Origin: Sphingobium soli
GTDB taxonomy: Bacteria > Pseudomonadota > Alphaproteobacteria > Sphingomonadales > Sphingomonadaceae
DNA: 64,000 nucleotides
NCBI RefSeq assembly: GCF_020782245.1
Contig: NZ_JAJGNP010000005.1
Location: 124,001-188,000, forward strand
Direction: 5' to 3'
Shown here one piece after another: positions 46,068 through 55,068 of the stretch. Positions within the stretch are counted from its first letter, which is position 1, and each line of letters opens with the position of its first letter. Made by a program: the position numbers and the translations under genes. The notes under the pieces were generated by a model. That model ran no database searches. It was not told the origin of the DNA and saw only the letters and a list, made by a program, of their open reading frames with translations.

Positions 46068-47336
46068 TCAGGCGGCGGCAAGGTCACGCATCTCGGCGAG
46101 CCGATAGCGCAGGGTGCGTTCCGAAATGCCCAGCTTGCGCGCGGCGGCGGCACGGTGGCCGTCGGTTTCGCGCAGCGCCAGCCGCACCGCTTCCAGCTTG
46201 GAATGGCGGGTCAGGTCGCGCAGCAGGATCGGTTCGGCGGCGCTCATCGGCGCGGCAGTGCCGGCAACGACGCCCAGCGGCTGCGGCGCGCCGGCCATGT
46301 GCAGGTCGTCGGCGTCGATCCGATCGCCCTCGCGCAGCACCAGCGCGCGCTGGAGCACATTGCCCAGTTCACGGGCATTGCCGGGCCAGCCATGGGCGGC
46401 CAGTTTGTCGAGCGCGGCGGCGGTCGGCCAGACGAAGCCAGCCTTTGCGCCGTCCTGCTGGCGCAACAGCATGGCGGCGGCGATCGCGGCGATGTCGCCC
46501 CGGCGTTCGGCCAGCGGGCGCAGTTCCAGCGCCATGACGTTCAGGCGCCAGTAAAGATCTTCGCGGAAGCGCCCGGCGGCGACTTCGGCGGCGAGGTTGC
46601 GGTTGCATGCGGCGATGATGCGGACATTGACCGGCACCGGATGCGTCGCGCCCACGGGCAACACTTCGCCTTCCTGCAAGGCGCGCAGCAGCTTGGCCTG
46701 GAGCGCCAGCGGCAGCTCGGCGATTTCATCGAGGAACAGCGTGCCGCCATCGGCTGCCAGGAACAGGCCTTCGGACGATTGGGCCGCGCCGGTGAAGCTG
46801 CCCTTCTTGTGCCCGAACAGCATCGCTTCCATCATGGTTTCGGGCAACGCCGCGCAGTTGACGGCGATGAAGTCATGCGCGGTGCGGCCGGACCGGGCAT
46901 GAAGGAAGCGCGCCATGCCTTCCTTGCCGGTGCCGGTGTCGCCCTGGATGAGCACGGTGGCGTCGCTGCGCGCGACCCGGGCGGCGAGCGACATGAGATG
47001 CGCGCTGGCGGCATCGCCCACGGCCGGAACCGATACGGGCCGCGCGAGTTCAGCGATCAGGGCAAAGGCAAAGCCCATGTCCTCAAGGCCGAAGGCGACA
47101 CGCGCCGGCAAGCCATTGGCGGCAGCTACCAGCGATGGCGCGCCGTCGATCAGGCTGATCAGGATGTCGCGATGCGTTGCGTGACCGATCTCGGTCGCCA
47201 GCAGCACCCGGCGGCTGTCCTTTTCACGCGGGCTTTGCGCATCGACGATACGGACGCTGTAGAAAGCATTTTCGAGCCAGTGCTGCAGCCCGGGAACGAG
47301 CGCGCAGACCCCACGGCTCACGTCAAACGATGACAT
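46068..47336 (-). CDS. Sigma-54-dependent flagellar transcription activator (FlbD/FleQ/FlrC class)
   Basis: This is a 422-residue enhancer-binding protein. The AAA+ domain (about residues 110-345) has Walker A GDTGTGKE, the sigma-54 contact loop GSFTGA, and Walker [12 protein letters not shown]. The C-terminus has a Fis-type DNA-binding helix pair ([31 protein letters not shown]). The first 105 residues are not a recognisable receiver: no Asp-Asp pair or LxxDxxMP block is seen, so control is probably not by simple phosphorylation. It heads the fliE-flhB run and diverges from flagellin. It is the obvious activator of the sigma-54 boxes in this locus. Confidence 0.88.
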   Translation of the reverse strand: MSSFDVSRGVCALVPGLQHWLENAFYSVRIVDAQSPREKDSRRVLLATEIGHATHRDILISLIDGAPSLVAAANGLPARVAFGLEDMGFAFALIAELARPVSVPAVGDAASAHLMSLAARVARSDATVLIQGDTGTGKEGMARFLHARSGRTAHDFIAVNCAALPETMMEAMLFGHKKGSFTGAAQSSEGLFLAADGGTLFLDEIAELPLALQAKLLRALQEGEVLPVGATHPVPVNVRIIAACNRNLAAEVAAGRFREDLYWRLNVMALELRPLAERRGDIAAIAAAMLLRQQDGAKAGFVWPTAAALDKLAAHGWPGNARELGNVLQRALVLREGDRIDADDLHMAGAPQPLGVVAGTAAPMSAAEPILLRDLTRHSKLEAVRLALRETDGHRAAAARKLGISERTLRYRLAEMRDLAAA

Positions 47337-47434
47337 GAACTTTTCCCACCTATTTGTCTGGCTTGTGCCCCCGCACGCCCCAGTCCCTTCGATGGTTAAC
47401 TTTTACCCGTTCCGTGGTTATCAGATGGTTAACA

Positions 47435-47462
47435 CGGCAAGTTTGTTGCCGCTTGCCGGCAA
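47435..47462. promoter_or_regulatory. Palindromic activator-site candidate, also sigma-54-like on both strands
   Basis: CGGCAA-GTTTG-TTGCCG (47435-47451) is a perfect inverse repeat and is followed by TTGCCGGCAA (47453-47462). The same half-sites occur upstream of the flgB sigma-54 promoter. Read as promoter, the palindrome also fits the -24 GG / -12 GC spacing in both directions, so on the minus strand it could start the regulator-fliE operon about 90 bases upstream of ATG 47336. Confidence 0.5.
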
Positions 47463-47513
47463 ATAATTTCCGCCGCTGCCGCCGCTTGCAGGCTTTAGAT
47501 TATCGCGCGCGCG

Positions 47514-47540
47514 TAAAAAGCCCTGAAAACCGGCCGATTC
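47514..47540 (+). promoter_or_regulatory. Sigma-28 (FliA) promoter of flagellin, upstream copy
   Basis: TAAA (47514-47517) is followed after 15 bases by GCCGATTC (47533-47540). Six of the eight -10 bases match the enteric consensus GCCGATAA. It is 48 bases upstream of the second copy. Confidence 0.75.
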
Positions 47541-47561
47541 CAGAAAAATCGCATATAGCCC

Positions 47562-47588
47562 TAAAAGCCTCAGCCGCCCCGCCGTTAT
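47562..47588 (+). promoter_or_regulatory. Sigma-28 (FliA) promoter of flagellin, downstream copy
   Basis: TAAA (47562-47565) is followed after 15 bases by GCCGTTAT (47581-47588). Transcription would start near 47595, giving a leader of about 58 bases to ATG 47653. Confidence 0.75.
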
Positions 47589-47652
47589 CCCCTTTCGAGG
47601 CCGCAAGCAGCCTGATGGCAGCGACCTGATCGACACACGGAAAGGGAATATC

Positions 47653-48468
47653 ATGACTGTTATCGGAACCAACACCGCAGCGCTGCGCTCGGCCAACGCT
47701 TCCTCGATGGCCAGCAAGTCGCTGAGCACCGCCATGGAGCGCCTGTCGACCGGCAAGCGCATCAACAGCGCCAAGGACGACGCCGCCGGCCTCGCCATCG
47801 CTTCGTCGATGACCGCACAGATCAAGGGCATGACCCAGGGCGTGCGCAATGCCAATGACGGCATCAGCCTGGCGCAGACGGCCGAAGGCGGCCTGGGCGA
47901 AGTCAGCAACATGTTGCAGCGTATGCGTGAACTGACGGTTCAGGCGCTGAACGGCACCAACGACGCCGACGCCAAGAGCAACATCCAGGCGGAAATTTCG
48001 CAGCTCGCCACCCAGATCACCGACACGCTGGCGAACACCGAATTCAACGGCACCAAGCTGTTCGACGGTTCGACCGCCACGGTCAGCATCCAGGCTGGCG
48101 CGAACGCCGCCGACACGGTCGACATCGACCTGGACGACGTCGCTGGCAACGCCGACGTGACCGCAGCGCTCGCCGTCGACGCCACCACGGCGACGACCGC
48201 TGACCTCGCCACGTTCGACGATGCGCTCAAGGCGATCGCGACGACCCGTGCGAACCTGGGTGCGGTTCAGAACCGCCTCGAATCGACGGTCAACAACCTG
48301 ACCAACAACATCACCAGCCTGACCGATGCGAAGAGCCGCATCGAAGACGCCGACTTCTCGGCCGAAACGACCGCTCTCGCCAAGCAGCAGATCCTGAGCC
48401 AGGCGTCGACCGCGATGCTGGCCCAGGCCAACCAGAGCCAGCAGGGCGTGCTCAAGCTGATCGGCTAA
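47653..48468 (+). CDS. fliC: Flagellin
   Basis: This is a 271-residue filament protein, among the shorter flagellins. The N-terminal helices ([71 protein letters not shown]) and the C-terminal helix ([33 protein letters not shown]) are standard. Only about 90 poorly conserved residues lie between them, so the outer D2/D3 domains are absent and the filament should be thin and smooth. No second flagellin gene, flaF or flbT is adjacent. It has two sigma-28 boxes and two hairpins downstream. Confidence 0.97.
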   Translation: MTVIGTNTAALRSANASSMASKSLSTAMERLSTGKRINSAKDDAAGLAIASSMTAQIKGMTQGVRNANDGISLAQTAEGGLGEVSNMLQRMRELTVQALNGTNDADAKSNIQAEISQLATQITDTLANTEFNGTKLFDGSTATVSIQAGANAADTVDIDLDDVAGNADVTAALAVDATTATTADLATFDDALKAIATTRANLGAVQNRLESTVNNLTNNITSLTDAKSRIEDADFSAETTALAKQQILSQASTAMLAQANQSQQGVLKLIG

Positions 48469-48478
48469 GACTGACGAA

Positions 48479-48518
48479 ATTGGACGGCTGAGGCCTTGGT
48501 CACCGCCAGCCGTCCAAT
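48479..48518 (+). terminator. Long hairpin directly after flagellin
   Basis: ATTGGACGGCTG (48479-48490) and CAGCCGTCCAAT (48507-48518) pair perfectly over 12 bases with a 16-base loop, 11 bases after the flagellin stop. There is no T tract, so it may protect the mRNA 3' end rather than stop transcription by itself. Confidence 0.6.
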
Positions 48519-48590
48519 GGAGCTTCCGGCGCATCAACAGTCCCCACCGCGCCGGCGGCGACACCTTCGATCGAACGACCTCCCTGTTTG

Positions 48591-48622
48591 AAGCCTCCGT
48601 CCCCCCGGGCGGAGGCTTCTTC
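48591..48622 (+). terminator. Terminator downstream of flagellin
   Basis: AAGCCTCCG (48591-48599) pairs with CGGAGGCTT (48610-48618), followed by a modest T-rich stretch. Together with the hairpin 73 bases upstream it closes the flagellin unit before opgG. Confidence 0.6.
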
Positions 48623-48667
48623 GTTTCGGGAGGGATACAAGTCCGGGCTTGATCGTTTTGCCGCTCG

Positions 48668-50188
48668 ATGAGCCAGACCATGATCCAGATCGACCGGCGC
48701 GCGATGATCGCGGCTTCGGGCGCCGCCCTCCTCCTGCCCTCCATGCTCCATGCACAAGGCCTGACCGGCAACCGCCCCACCCCCTTTTCCTGGGACCGGC
48801 TGGTGGCGCACGCGCAGCAGTTGACCCGCACCCCCTTCAAGGAAACCCCCGCCCATCCGGGCGCGGCCAAGGTCGACTATATCGCCCAGCATGAAGCGCG
48901 CTTTCGCGACGACCGCACCTTGTGGGGCGACCTGCCCGGTGACACTGGCATCCGCTTCTTCCCGCTGTCGCAATATTCGACCCAGCCGGTCAGCATCGCG
49001 ACGGTCGAAAATGGCAGAGCGACGCCGCTGCGCTATGATGCCGACATGTTCGATGCGCCGGCCGGCAATGCGGTAAAGGCACTTGGCCCCAATGCGGGCT
49101 TTGCCGGTTTTCGCATCATGAACGCGGCGCGCGACGGCGACTGGCTGTCCTTCCTGGGCGCCAGCTATTTTCGCGCGCCCAGCCCGCAAAAGCAGTTCGG
49201 CCTGTCCGCCCGCGCCATCGCAATCAACACGAGCCTGGGCAAAGAGGAATTTCCCCGCTTCACCCATTTCTGGCTGGAGCGAACGGGCAAGAGCAGCGTC
49301 ACAATTTATGCCTTGCTCGACGGCGCGTCGATTACCGGCGCCTATCGCTTCGTCAGCCGATTGGGGGCCGATGGCGTCACGCAGGATGTGACCGCCGCCC
49401 TGTTCCCGCGCCGGCCGATCGAGGAACTGGGGCTGATGGCGATGACCAGCATGTTCTGGTATGATCAGGCGAACCGGGGCAAGGGCACCGACTGGCGGCC
49501 CGAAATCCACGACAGCGACATATTGTCGATCGCCAGCGCCGACGGCACCGCCCATGCCCGTCCGATCATCAACCCGCCCAACCCACTGGTAAGCGCCTTT
49601 GCCGAGCGCGATCCCAAGGGCTTCGGCTTGGTCCAGCGCGACCGCGATTTCGACCATTATCAGGATGACGGGGTCTATTATGATCGCCGCCCGACGCTGT
49701 GGGCGGCCCCGTCCGCGCCGCTTGGCGCAGGCGAGGTGCGGCTCTACAGCTTCCCGACCGACAGCGAATATACCGACAATGTCGTCGCCTACTGGGCGCC
49801 GTCGGCGCCTGCGACACCGGGCCGGCGGATCGACGCCAGCTATCGCGTGGACTGGAGCGCAGCGCGCGCACCCGCGTCGGAAGCGCTGGGGAACGAGGTC
49901 GCGATCGTCCAGAATGTCTGGCGCGGGCGCGGCGACGAAGAAGGCAGCGACCGGCTGGTCATCGATTTTGCCGGCGTCGCCGATGGCGCAAAGCCCGAAA
50001 TCTGGACCGACATCAGCGCGGGCACGATGATCAAGACAGCGGGCTATCCCGTGCTCGGCCAGCCTGGCCTGTATCGCATGGTGCTCGACCTCAAGCGCGA
50101 AGGGGCCGGGCTGACCGATATTCGGGCGCAGTTGCGGCTGGGCGATCGTGCAATCAGCGAATATGTGCACTATCCTGTCGGCCCCTGA
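48668..50188 (+). CDS. opgG: Periplasmic glucan synthesis protein OpgG/OpgD
   Basis: This is a 506-residue exported protein of the MdoG family, needed for making osmoregulated periplasmic glucans. The N-terminus has DRRAMIAASGAALLLPSMLHAQG, a twin-arginine-like signal, as in OpgD. Family blocks include AKVDYIAQHEARFR, GLSARAIAINTSLGKEEFPRFTHFWLE, PRRPIEELGLMAMTSMFWYD and RPEIHDSDILSI. It pairs with opgH downstream. The operon sits inside the flagellar locus, between flagellin and fliA. ATG 48668 has only a weak ribosome site; 48680 is an alternative. Confidence 0.9.
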   Translation: MSQTMIQIDRRAMIAASGAALLLPSMLHAQGLTGNRPTPFSWDRLVAHAQQLTRTPFKETPAHPGAAKVDYIAQHEARFRDDRTLWGDLPGDTGIRFFPLSQYSTQPVSIATVENGRATPLRYDADMFDAPAGNAVKALGPNAGFAGFRIMNAARDGDWLSFLGASYFRAPSPQKQFGLSARAIAINTSLGKEEFPRFTHFWLERTGKSSVTIYALLDGASITGAYRFVSRLGADGVTQDVTAALFPRRPIEELGLMAMTSMFWYDQANRGKGTDWRPEIHDSDILSIASADGTAHARPIINPPNPLVSAFAERDPKGFGLVQRDRDFDHYQDDGVYYDRRPTLWAAPSAPLGAGEVRLYSFPTDSEYTDNVVAYWAPSAPATPGRRIDASYRVDWSAARAPASEALGNEVAIVQNVWRGRGDEEGSDRLVIDFAGVADGAKPEIWTDISAGTMIKTAGYPVLGQPGLYRMVLDLKREGAGLTDIRAQLRLGDRAISEYVHYPVGP

Positions 50189-50252
50189 GCGGAACCGTTA
50201 CGGACCCGATCGGTTCTGACGCTTTGGGTCAACAGGGAACGGGGCCGAAATC

Positions 50253-52133
50253 ATGGACGAGCACGTCGTGCCGACGACCGACCCGCCGGCCGGGGACAAG
50301 CCCCTGCCCCGCGCCTTTGAACAGGTGCCCGCGCAAAGTCCGCTCGCCATGCCGGAGCAGGATTTCGACACGACGCCGCCGCTGATCGCGCGGCGCCGCT
50401 TCAATATCGACCTGTGGGCGCGCCGCCTGCTGGTGATCGCGCTGACGCTGATCCCTGCCGCGCTGGCCGCCCATGAAATGCGCCGGTCCATCGGGCTGGA
50501 CGGCATCAGCGCGTTGGAGGGTGTCTATCTCGCCCTCTTCATCTCCCTTTTCGCCTGGATCGCCTTCGGCTTTGCGACCGCCGCCATCGGGTTCCTGCTG
50601 CTGACCGTGGGCAAGGGGCGCAGCGTCACCCCCCGCCCCCTGCGCGCGTCCGAACCGCTGCGCGGCAAGACCGCGATCCTGCTGCCGGTGTGCAATGAGG
50701 ATTTTCTGGGCGTACTTGGCCGCCTGTCGATCATGGAGCGCAGCCTGGCGCAGGTGATGGGCCGGGAGCGGTTCGAATTCTTCATCCTGTCCGATTCAAA
50801 CGTGGAAAGCGGCGAAACCGAAAAGCGCGCCTATCTGGAAATGCGCGACTCTTTTTCGCGCCCGGTCCATTATCGCCGCCGCGCGCTCAATATCGGGCGC
50901 AAGCCCGGCAACATCGCCGAATGGGTAACGCGTTTTGGTGGCGGCTATGATCACATGATCGTGCTGGACGCCGACAGCATCATGAGCGGGCAGACCATGG
51001 CGCGGCTGGCCGCCGATATGGAGCGGCACCCGCATGTCGGCCTTATCCAGACCGTGCCCACAGTCATGGGCGCGGCAACGCTGTTCGCGCGCTGGCAGCA
51101 ATTTGCCAGCCGCCTGTTCGGCCCGATTTCCGCTGCGGGCATGATCTGGTGGGCGGGCAGCGAAGGCATGTTCTGGGGCCATAACGCGATCGTGCGCGTG
51201 CGCGCCTTCGCCGAAAGCTGCGGCCTGCCCGAACTGCCCGGTCGCGCACCCTTTGGCGGCCATATCCTCAGCCACGACATGCTGGAAGCCGCGCTGTTGC
51301 GCCGGCGCGGCTGGGACGTGCACATGGTGACGGCGGACGACAGTTTCGAAGAATTTCCGCCGTCCATGCCCGACCTGTTCACCCGCGACCGCCGCTGGTG
51401 CCAGGGCAATATCCAGCATGTGCCGCTGCTGATCCGCATTGCGGGCCTGCACCCTCTAAGCCGGTTCCAGCTGCTGGTCGGGGCGACCGCCTATTGCACA
51501 TCCCCCATGTGGCTGGCGCTAATGCTGGTGGTGCTGGGCGGCGCGGCCAGCGGCATCTGGCCGCCGGCAGAGGTGCTGCCATCGGGCGCCCTGCTGGGCG
51601 TTACGGCGCTGCTGTTGTTCGGCCCGAAAATCCTCGCGATATTCTGGGCGATGGCGGACCCGGCGCGGCGCATCGGCTTTGGCGGCGCAGTGCGCATGAC
51701 GCGCGGCGTCCTAGTCGACATCATCCTGTCCATCCTGATGGCGCCGGTCGCGATGCTGACCCAGACGATCAACCTTGTCACCATATTGATGGGTCGCAAG
51801 GCCAGCTGGAACGGCCAGACCCGCGACCGCGACGGCATGGCGATCGGCAGCGCGATCTGGCTGTTCAAATGGCATATCTTGCTGGGCGTCGGCCTGACCT
51901 GGCTGGCGGTGGAGGCGGGCGCGGTCGGCTGGACGCTGCCGGTGGTCGCTGGCCTGTTCGCAGCGCCCCTGCTCGCGGCGATTACCGCGCGCAAGGATTT
52001 GGGCGCACGGGCGGAAAGAAGCGGTCTGTTTCAGGTCGCCGACCCATGGTGGCGAACGCAAAGCTATCGCCCTCTGCGTTTCCGCTGGCCAAATGGGGAA
52101 AAGCGCCGCGCGATCGCGGCCAACGACGAATAG
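50253..52133 (+). CDS. opgH: Glucosyltransferase OpgH (MdoH)
   Basis: This is a 626-residue inner-membrane glycosyltransferase of family GT2 that builds the beta-glucan backbone from UDP-glucose. The catalytic domain between membrane segments has VLDADSIMSG (DxD-type), ISHDMLEAALLRRRGWDV-like and TRDRRWCQGNIQH (the QxxRW-type processivity region). About six to eight membrane helices are visible. It is shorter than E. coli OpgH (847), which has extra cytoplasmic ends. It follows opgG by 64 bases with an AGGGAACGGGG ribosome region. Confidence 0.93.
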   Translation: MDEHVVPTTDPPAGDKPLPRAFEQVPAQSPLAMPEQDFDTTPPLIARRRFNIDLWARRLLVIALTLIPAALAAHEMRRSIGLDGISALEGVYLALFISLFAWIAFGFATAAIGFLLLTVGKGRSVTPRPLRASEPLRGKTAILLPVCNEDFLGVLGRLSIMERSLAQVMGRERFEFFILSDSNVESGETEKRAYLEMRDSFSRPVHYRRRALNIGRKPGNIAEWVTRFGGGYDHMIVLDADSIMSGQTMARLAADMERHPHVGLIQTVPTVMGAATLFARWQQFASRLFGPISAAGMIWWAGSEGMFWGHNAIVRVRAFAESCGLPELPGRAPFGGHILSHDMLEAALLRRRGWDVHMVTADDSFEEFPPSMPDLFTRDRRWCQGNIQHVPLLIRIAGLHPLSRFQLLVGATAYCTSPMWLALMLVVLGGAASGIWPPAEVLPSGALLGVTALLLFGPKILAIFWAMADPARRIGFGGAVRMTRGVLVDIILSILMAPVAMLTQTINLVTILMGRKASWNGQTRDRDGMAIGSAIWLFKWHILLGVGLTWLAVEAGAVGWTLPVVAGLFAAPLLAAITARKDLGARAERSGLFQVADPWWRTQSYRPLRFRWPNGEKRRAIAANDE

Positions 52134-52176
52134 TCAAAAAATGCGCCCCGACTGATAGCGGGCTAGGCTGCGCCCG

Positions 52177-52902
52177 TCACTCGTCCCAATCGCGCAATTT
52201 CTCGCGCAGCTTGTCGAGCGCGGCCTTCTTGATCTGGCACACGCGCGCCGCGCCGATGTCCAGCGTCTGGCCGATTTCCTCCAGGTTCATTTCCTCGACG
52301 AAATAGAGTTGCAGCACCATCGCCTCGCGCTGGGGCAGTTCGCTGATGCAGGCAGCCATTGCCTTCTTGAGTGATTCGCGCTCCAGCACCTGGTCGGCGC
52401 GGTCCTCGACATCGGCGAACCACATGGACTGGTCGGAATAGACTTCGTCCATGCTGGTATGCTGGACCATTTCGACGCTGTCGGCGGCCTCGCGATAGGC
52501 GGCCGGCTCCAGCCCCATCTCGCTCGACATTTCCGCCTCGGTCGGCAACCGGCCCAGCTGCTGCTCCAGCCGATTGCGGACCCCGGCAATTTCTTTCCGC
52601 CTCGCCATTGCCGACCGGCAAAGCGTTGCCTGCCGCCGCAAATGGTCGATCATCGCGCCGCGCACGCGCAGTTGCGCATAGGCGGCAAAGCCAAGCCCGC
52701 GATCCTCGAAACTGTTGGCGGCCTCGACCAGCGCGACCATGCCGATCTGGAGGAGGTCCTCCACCTCGATGGCGGTCGAAACCCGCCCATGGACATGCCA
52801 GGCGATCTTGCGCACCAGCGGCATATATTGGCGGGCCAGCCGCTCGGGGCTATGCTCGCCCGGTTTGCCATAAGTGTGGGCGCCAACCGCGATCTTGTTC
52901 AT
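52177..52902 (-). CDS. fliA: Flagellar sigma-28 factor FliA
   Basis: This is a 241-residue sigma factor of the FliA/WhiG type, which directs RNA polymerase to late flagellar genes. Region 2 reads HVHGRVSTAIEVEDLLQIGMVALVEAANSFEDRGLGFAAYAQLRVRGAMIDHLR-like text in pieces. Region 4 reads LPQREAMVLQLYFVEEMNLEEIGQTLDI followed by a helix-turn-helix. ATG 52902 is better spaced from an AGG than the ATG at 52908. It is the last gene after flhA, and its anti-sigma partner flgM lies 3.5 kb away. Confidence 0.94.
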   Translation of the reverse strand: MNKIAVGAHTYGKPGEHSPERLARQYMPLVRKIAWHVHGRVSTAIEVEDLLQIGMVALVEAANSFEDRGLGFAAYAQLRVRGAMIDHLRRQATLCRSAMARRKEIAGVRNRLEQQLGRLPTEAEMSSEMGLEPAAYREAADSVEMVQHTSMDEVYSDQSMWFADVEDRADQVLERESLKKAMAACISELPQREAMVLQLYFVEEMNLEEIGQTLDIGAARVCQIKKAALDKLREKLRDWDE

Positions 52903-52926
52903 ATACATGACCTAGTCCCAGTTTCT

Positions 52927-55059
52927 TCAAGCCACGCGTTCGCGCATCTGATCCGGCCGGGGCAGCGGATCATGGCGGGGCGCGGGGCGCGATTCATTGC
53001 CTACCACCGCAACCACTTCCACACCCTTACCGTCGGGAATTTCCAGGAAGGACAGGACCGGCGTTTCGGGCAGATGCGGCTTGAACAGACGCGCAAGCGC
53101 GCGCCGCGCGACGGGTGATGTGACGATGGCGAAATTGCGTGCCTGGCCCAGCATCGGGCGGGCGGCGTTCACCACCTGCTCGACAATGCGGTTGGCGAGG
53201 CTCGGCTCGATCGGATGGCGGGCATCGCCTGCGACGCGCATCGCCTGCGCCAGCATCGCTTCCAGCTCGCCGTCCAGCGTAATGACCGGCAGCGGCATCT
53301 TCACCGGCACCAGCCCCTGGATGATCAGCGCGCCGATCCGCTGGCGCACCGCTTCGACCAGCTGCTCGTGGCTCATGTCGGGGCGACCGCCATCGACCAT
53401 CGCCTCGCAGATGCGGCGGAAATCCTTGAGCGCGATGCCTTCGCTCAGCAGCGCGCGGCACAGCGCGCTGATCTGCGTGAGGTTGAGCAGGCCCGGCGTC
53501 AACCCATCGACCAGTTGCGGGGCGACGTCCTTCAGATTGTCGAGCAGCTTGCGCGCTTCGTCCAGGCCGAACATTTCGGCCGCGTTCATCGCGATCAACT
53601 GGTTGAGATGCGTCGCGACCACCGTCGGCGGATCGACCACGGTATAGCCCGCGACCACCGCCTCGCTGCGCTTGGCCTGCGAAATCCACACCGCGTCGAG
53701 GCCAAAGGTCGGATCCTTGGCCGGGCGGCCGGTGACGGTGCCTTCCAGCGCGCCGCTGTCGAGCGCCAGCAGATCGTCGGGCCAGATTTCATCCTCGCCC
53801 ACGACGACGCCGGCGATGGTGATGCGATATTGATTGGGCTCCAGCGCCAGATTGTCCTTCACGCGCACCATCGGCACGACGAAGCCCAGTTCCTTGGACA
53901 GCTGGCGGCGGATTCCAGTGATGCGGGCCATGAGCGGCGCACCCTTGCGCTCGTCCACTAGGGAGATGAGGCCATAGCCGATCTCCAGCCCGAGGATCGC
54001 GCCGTCCGACACGTCGTCCCATTCGATCAGCGCGGGGTTGGGCGCGGGCGGCGGCGGCGCGGGCTCGGCGGCCTTTTTCTGGCTCGCCTTGCGCAATTGC
54101 CAGGCGATACCGCCGGCAACGGCAGCGGCCGGCAGGATGATCATGTGCGGCATGCCCGGCAGGATGCCCAGGAAGCCAAGGATCGCGGCGACCGGCACCC
54201 AGGCGCGGCCTGTGCCGAATTGCCCGGCGACTTGCGCCGACAGATCCTGCTCGCTCTTGACGCGGGTGACGATGGACGCCGCCGCGATCGAGAGCAGCAA
54301 CGCCGGAATCTGCGCGACCAGCGCGTCGCCGATCGCCAGGATGATGTAGGTCTGCGCGGCCTCGCCAATGGCCAGGCCATGGCTGACCACGCCCAAGATG
54401 ATGCCGCCGATGATGTTGATGACCAGGATCAGGATGCCCGCGACCGCGTCACCCTTCACGAACTTGCTGGCGCCGTCCATCGACCCGTAGAAATCCGCTT
54501 CGGTCGCGACTTCGGCACGGCGGATCTTGGCCTCTTCAGGGGTCAGAAGACCGGCGTTCAAGTCGGCGTCGATCGCCATCTGCTTGCCCGGCAGGGCGTC
54601 CAGCGTGAAGCGGGCCGACACTTCGGACACGCGGCCCGCGCCCTTGGTGATGACGACCAGGTTGATGATCATCAGGATGGCGAAGACGAAGATGCCCACG
54701 ACATAGTCGCCGCCGATCAGGAAATGGCCGAACGCCTCGATCACCTGCCCCGCCGCATCCGCGCCCTCATGCCCCGACACCAGCACCACGCGGGTCGAGG
54801 CGACGTTGAGCGCCAGGCGCAGCAAAGTCGCGAACAGAAGGACCGTCGGGAAGCTGGAGAAATCGAGCGGCTTGGCGGCGTTCAGCGCCACCATCAGCAC
54901 GGCGAGCGAAATCATGATGTTGGTGATGAAGCCGATGTCCAGCATGACCGCCGGGACCGGCACCATCATGAACAGGACCACCATCAGGGTCGCGAAGGGC
55001 AGCACCGCGCCCTTGACGGCGCTCATCCAGATCTTCGCTTTGACTTGGGCAGGGGACAT
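52927..55059 (-). CDS. flhA: Flagellar export gate protein FlhA
   Basis: This is a 710-residue protein of the export gate. Eight N-terminal membrane segments carry the FHIPEP-type region, here DFSSFPTVLLFATLLRLALNVASTRVVL, and the proton-path segment MDGASKFVKGDAVAGILI. The large cytoplasmic domain binds chaperone-substrate pairs. GGAAGG precedes ATG 55059. It lies between the transglycosylase gene (nine bases upstream) and fliA. The flhF-flhG genes that often follow flhA are absent. Confidence 0.96.
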   Translation of the reverse strand: MSPAQVKAKIWMSAVKGAVLPFATLMVVLFMMVPVPAVMLDIGFITNIMISLAVLMVALNAAKPLDFSSFPTVLLFATLLRLALNVASTRVVLVSGHEGADAAGQVIEAFGHFLIGGDYVVGIFVFAILMIINLVVITKGAGRVSEVSARFTLDALPGKQMAIDADLNAGLLTPEEAKIRRAEVATEADFYGSMDGASKFVKGDAVAGILILVINIIGGIILGVVSHGLAIGEAAQTYIILAIGDALVAQIPALLLSIAAASIVTRVKSEQDLSAQVAGQFGTGRAWVPVAAILGFLGILPGMPHMIILPAAAVAGGIAWQLRKASQKKAAEPAPPPPAPNPALIEWDDVSDGAILGLEIGYGLISLVDERKGAPLMARITGIRRQLSKELGFVVPMVRVKDNLALEPNQYRITIAGVVVGEDEIWPDDLLALDSGALEGTVTGRPAKDPTFGLDAVWISQAKRSEAVVAGYTVVDPPTVVATHLNQLIAMNAAEMFGLDEARKLLDNLKDVAPQLVDGLTPGLLNLTQISALCRALLSEGIALKDFRRICEAMVDGGRPDMSHEQLVEAVRQRIGALIIQGLVPVKMPLPVITLDGELEAMLAQAMRVAGDARHPIEPSLANRIVEQVVNAARPMLGQARNFAIVTSPVARRALARLFKPHLPETPVLSFLEIPDGKGVEVVAVVGNESRPAPRHDPLPRPDQMRERVA

Positions 55060-55068
55060 GGTCGGCCG

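Larger units (their letters stand above)
47337..47652. other. Divergent control region between the activator gene and flagellin
   Basis: This is 316 bases without a gene. It holds a cluster of CGGCAA/TTGCCG palindromes (47435-47462) and two sigma-28 boxes reading towards flagellin (47514 and 47562). GGTTAAC occurs twice (47392-47398 and 47427-47433), 35 bases apart. AAAGGG before ATG 47653 is the flagellin ribosome site. Confidence 0.7.

Noticed and set aside
43861..46107. 748-codon open frame on the plus strand
   Set aside because: It is antisense to fliF and fliG, has the His/Arg/Asp-rich composition of a GC-rich mirror frame, and shows no family motifs.
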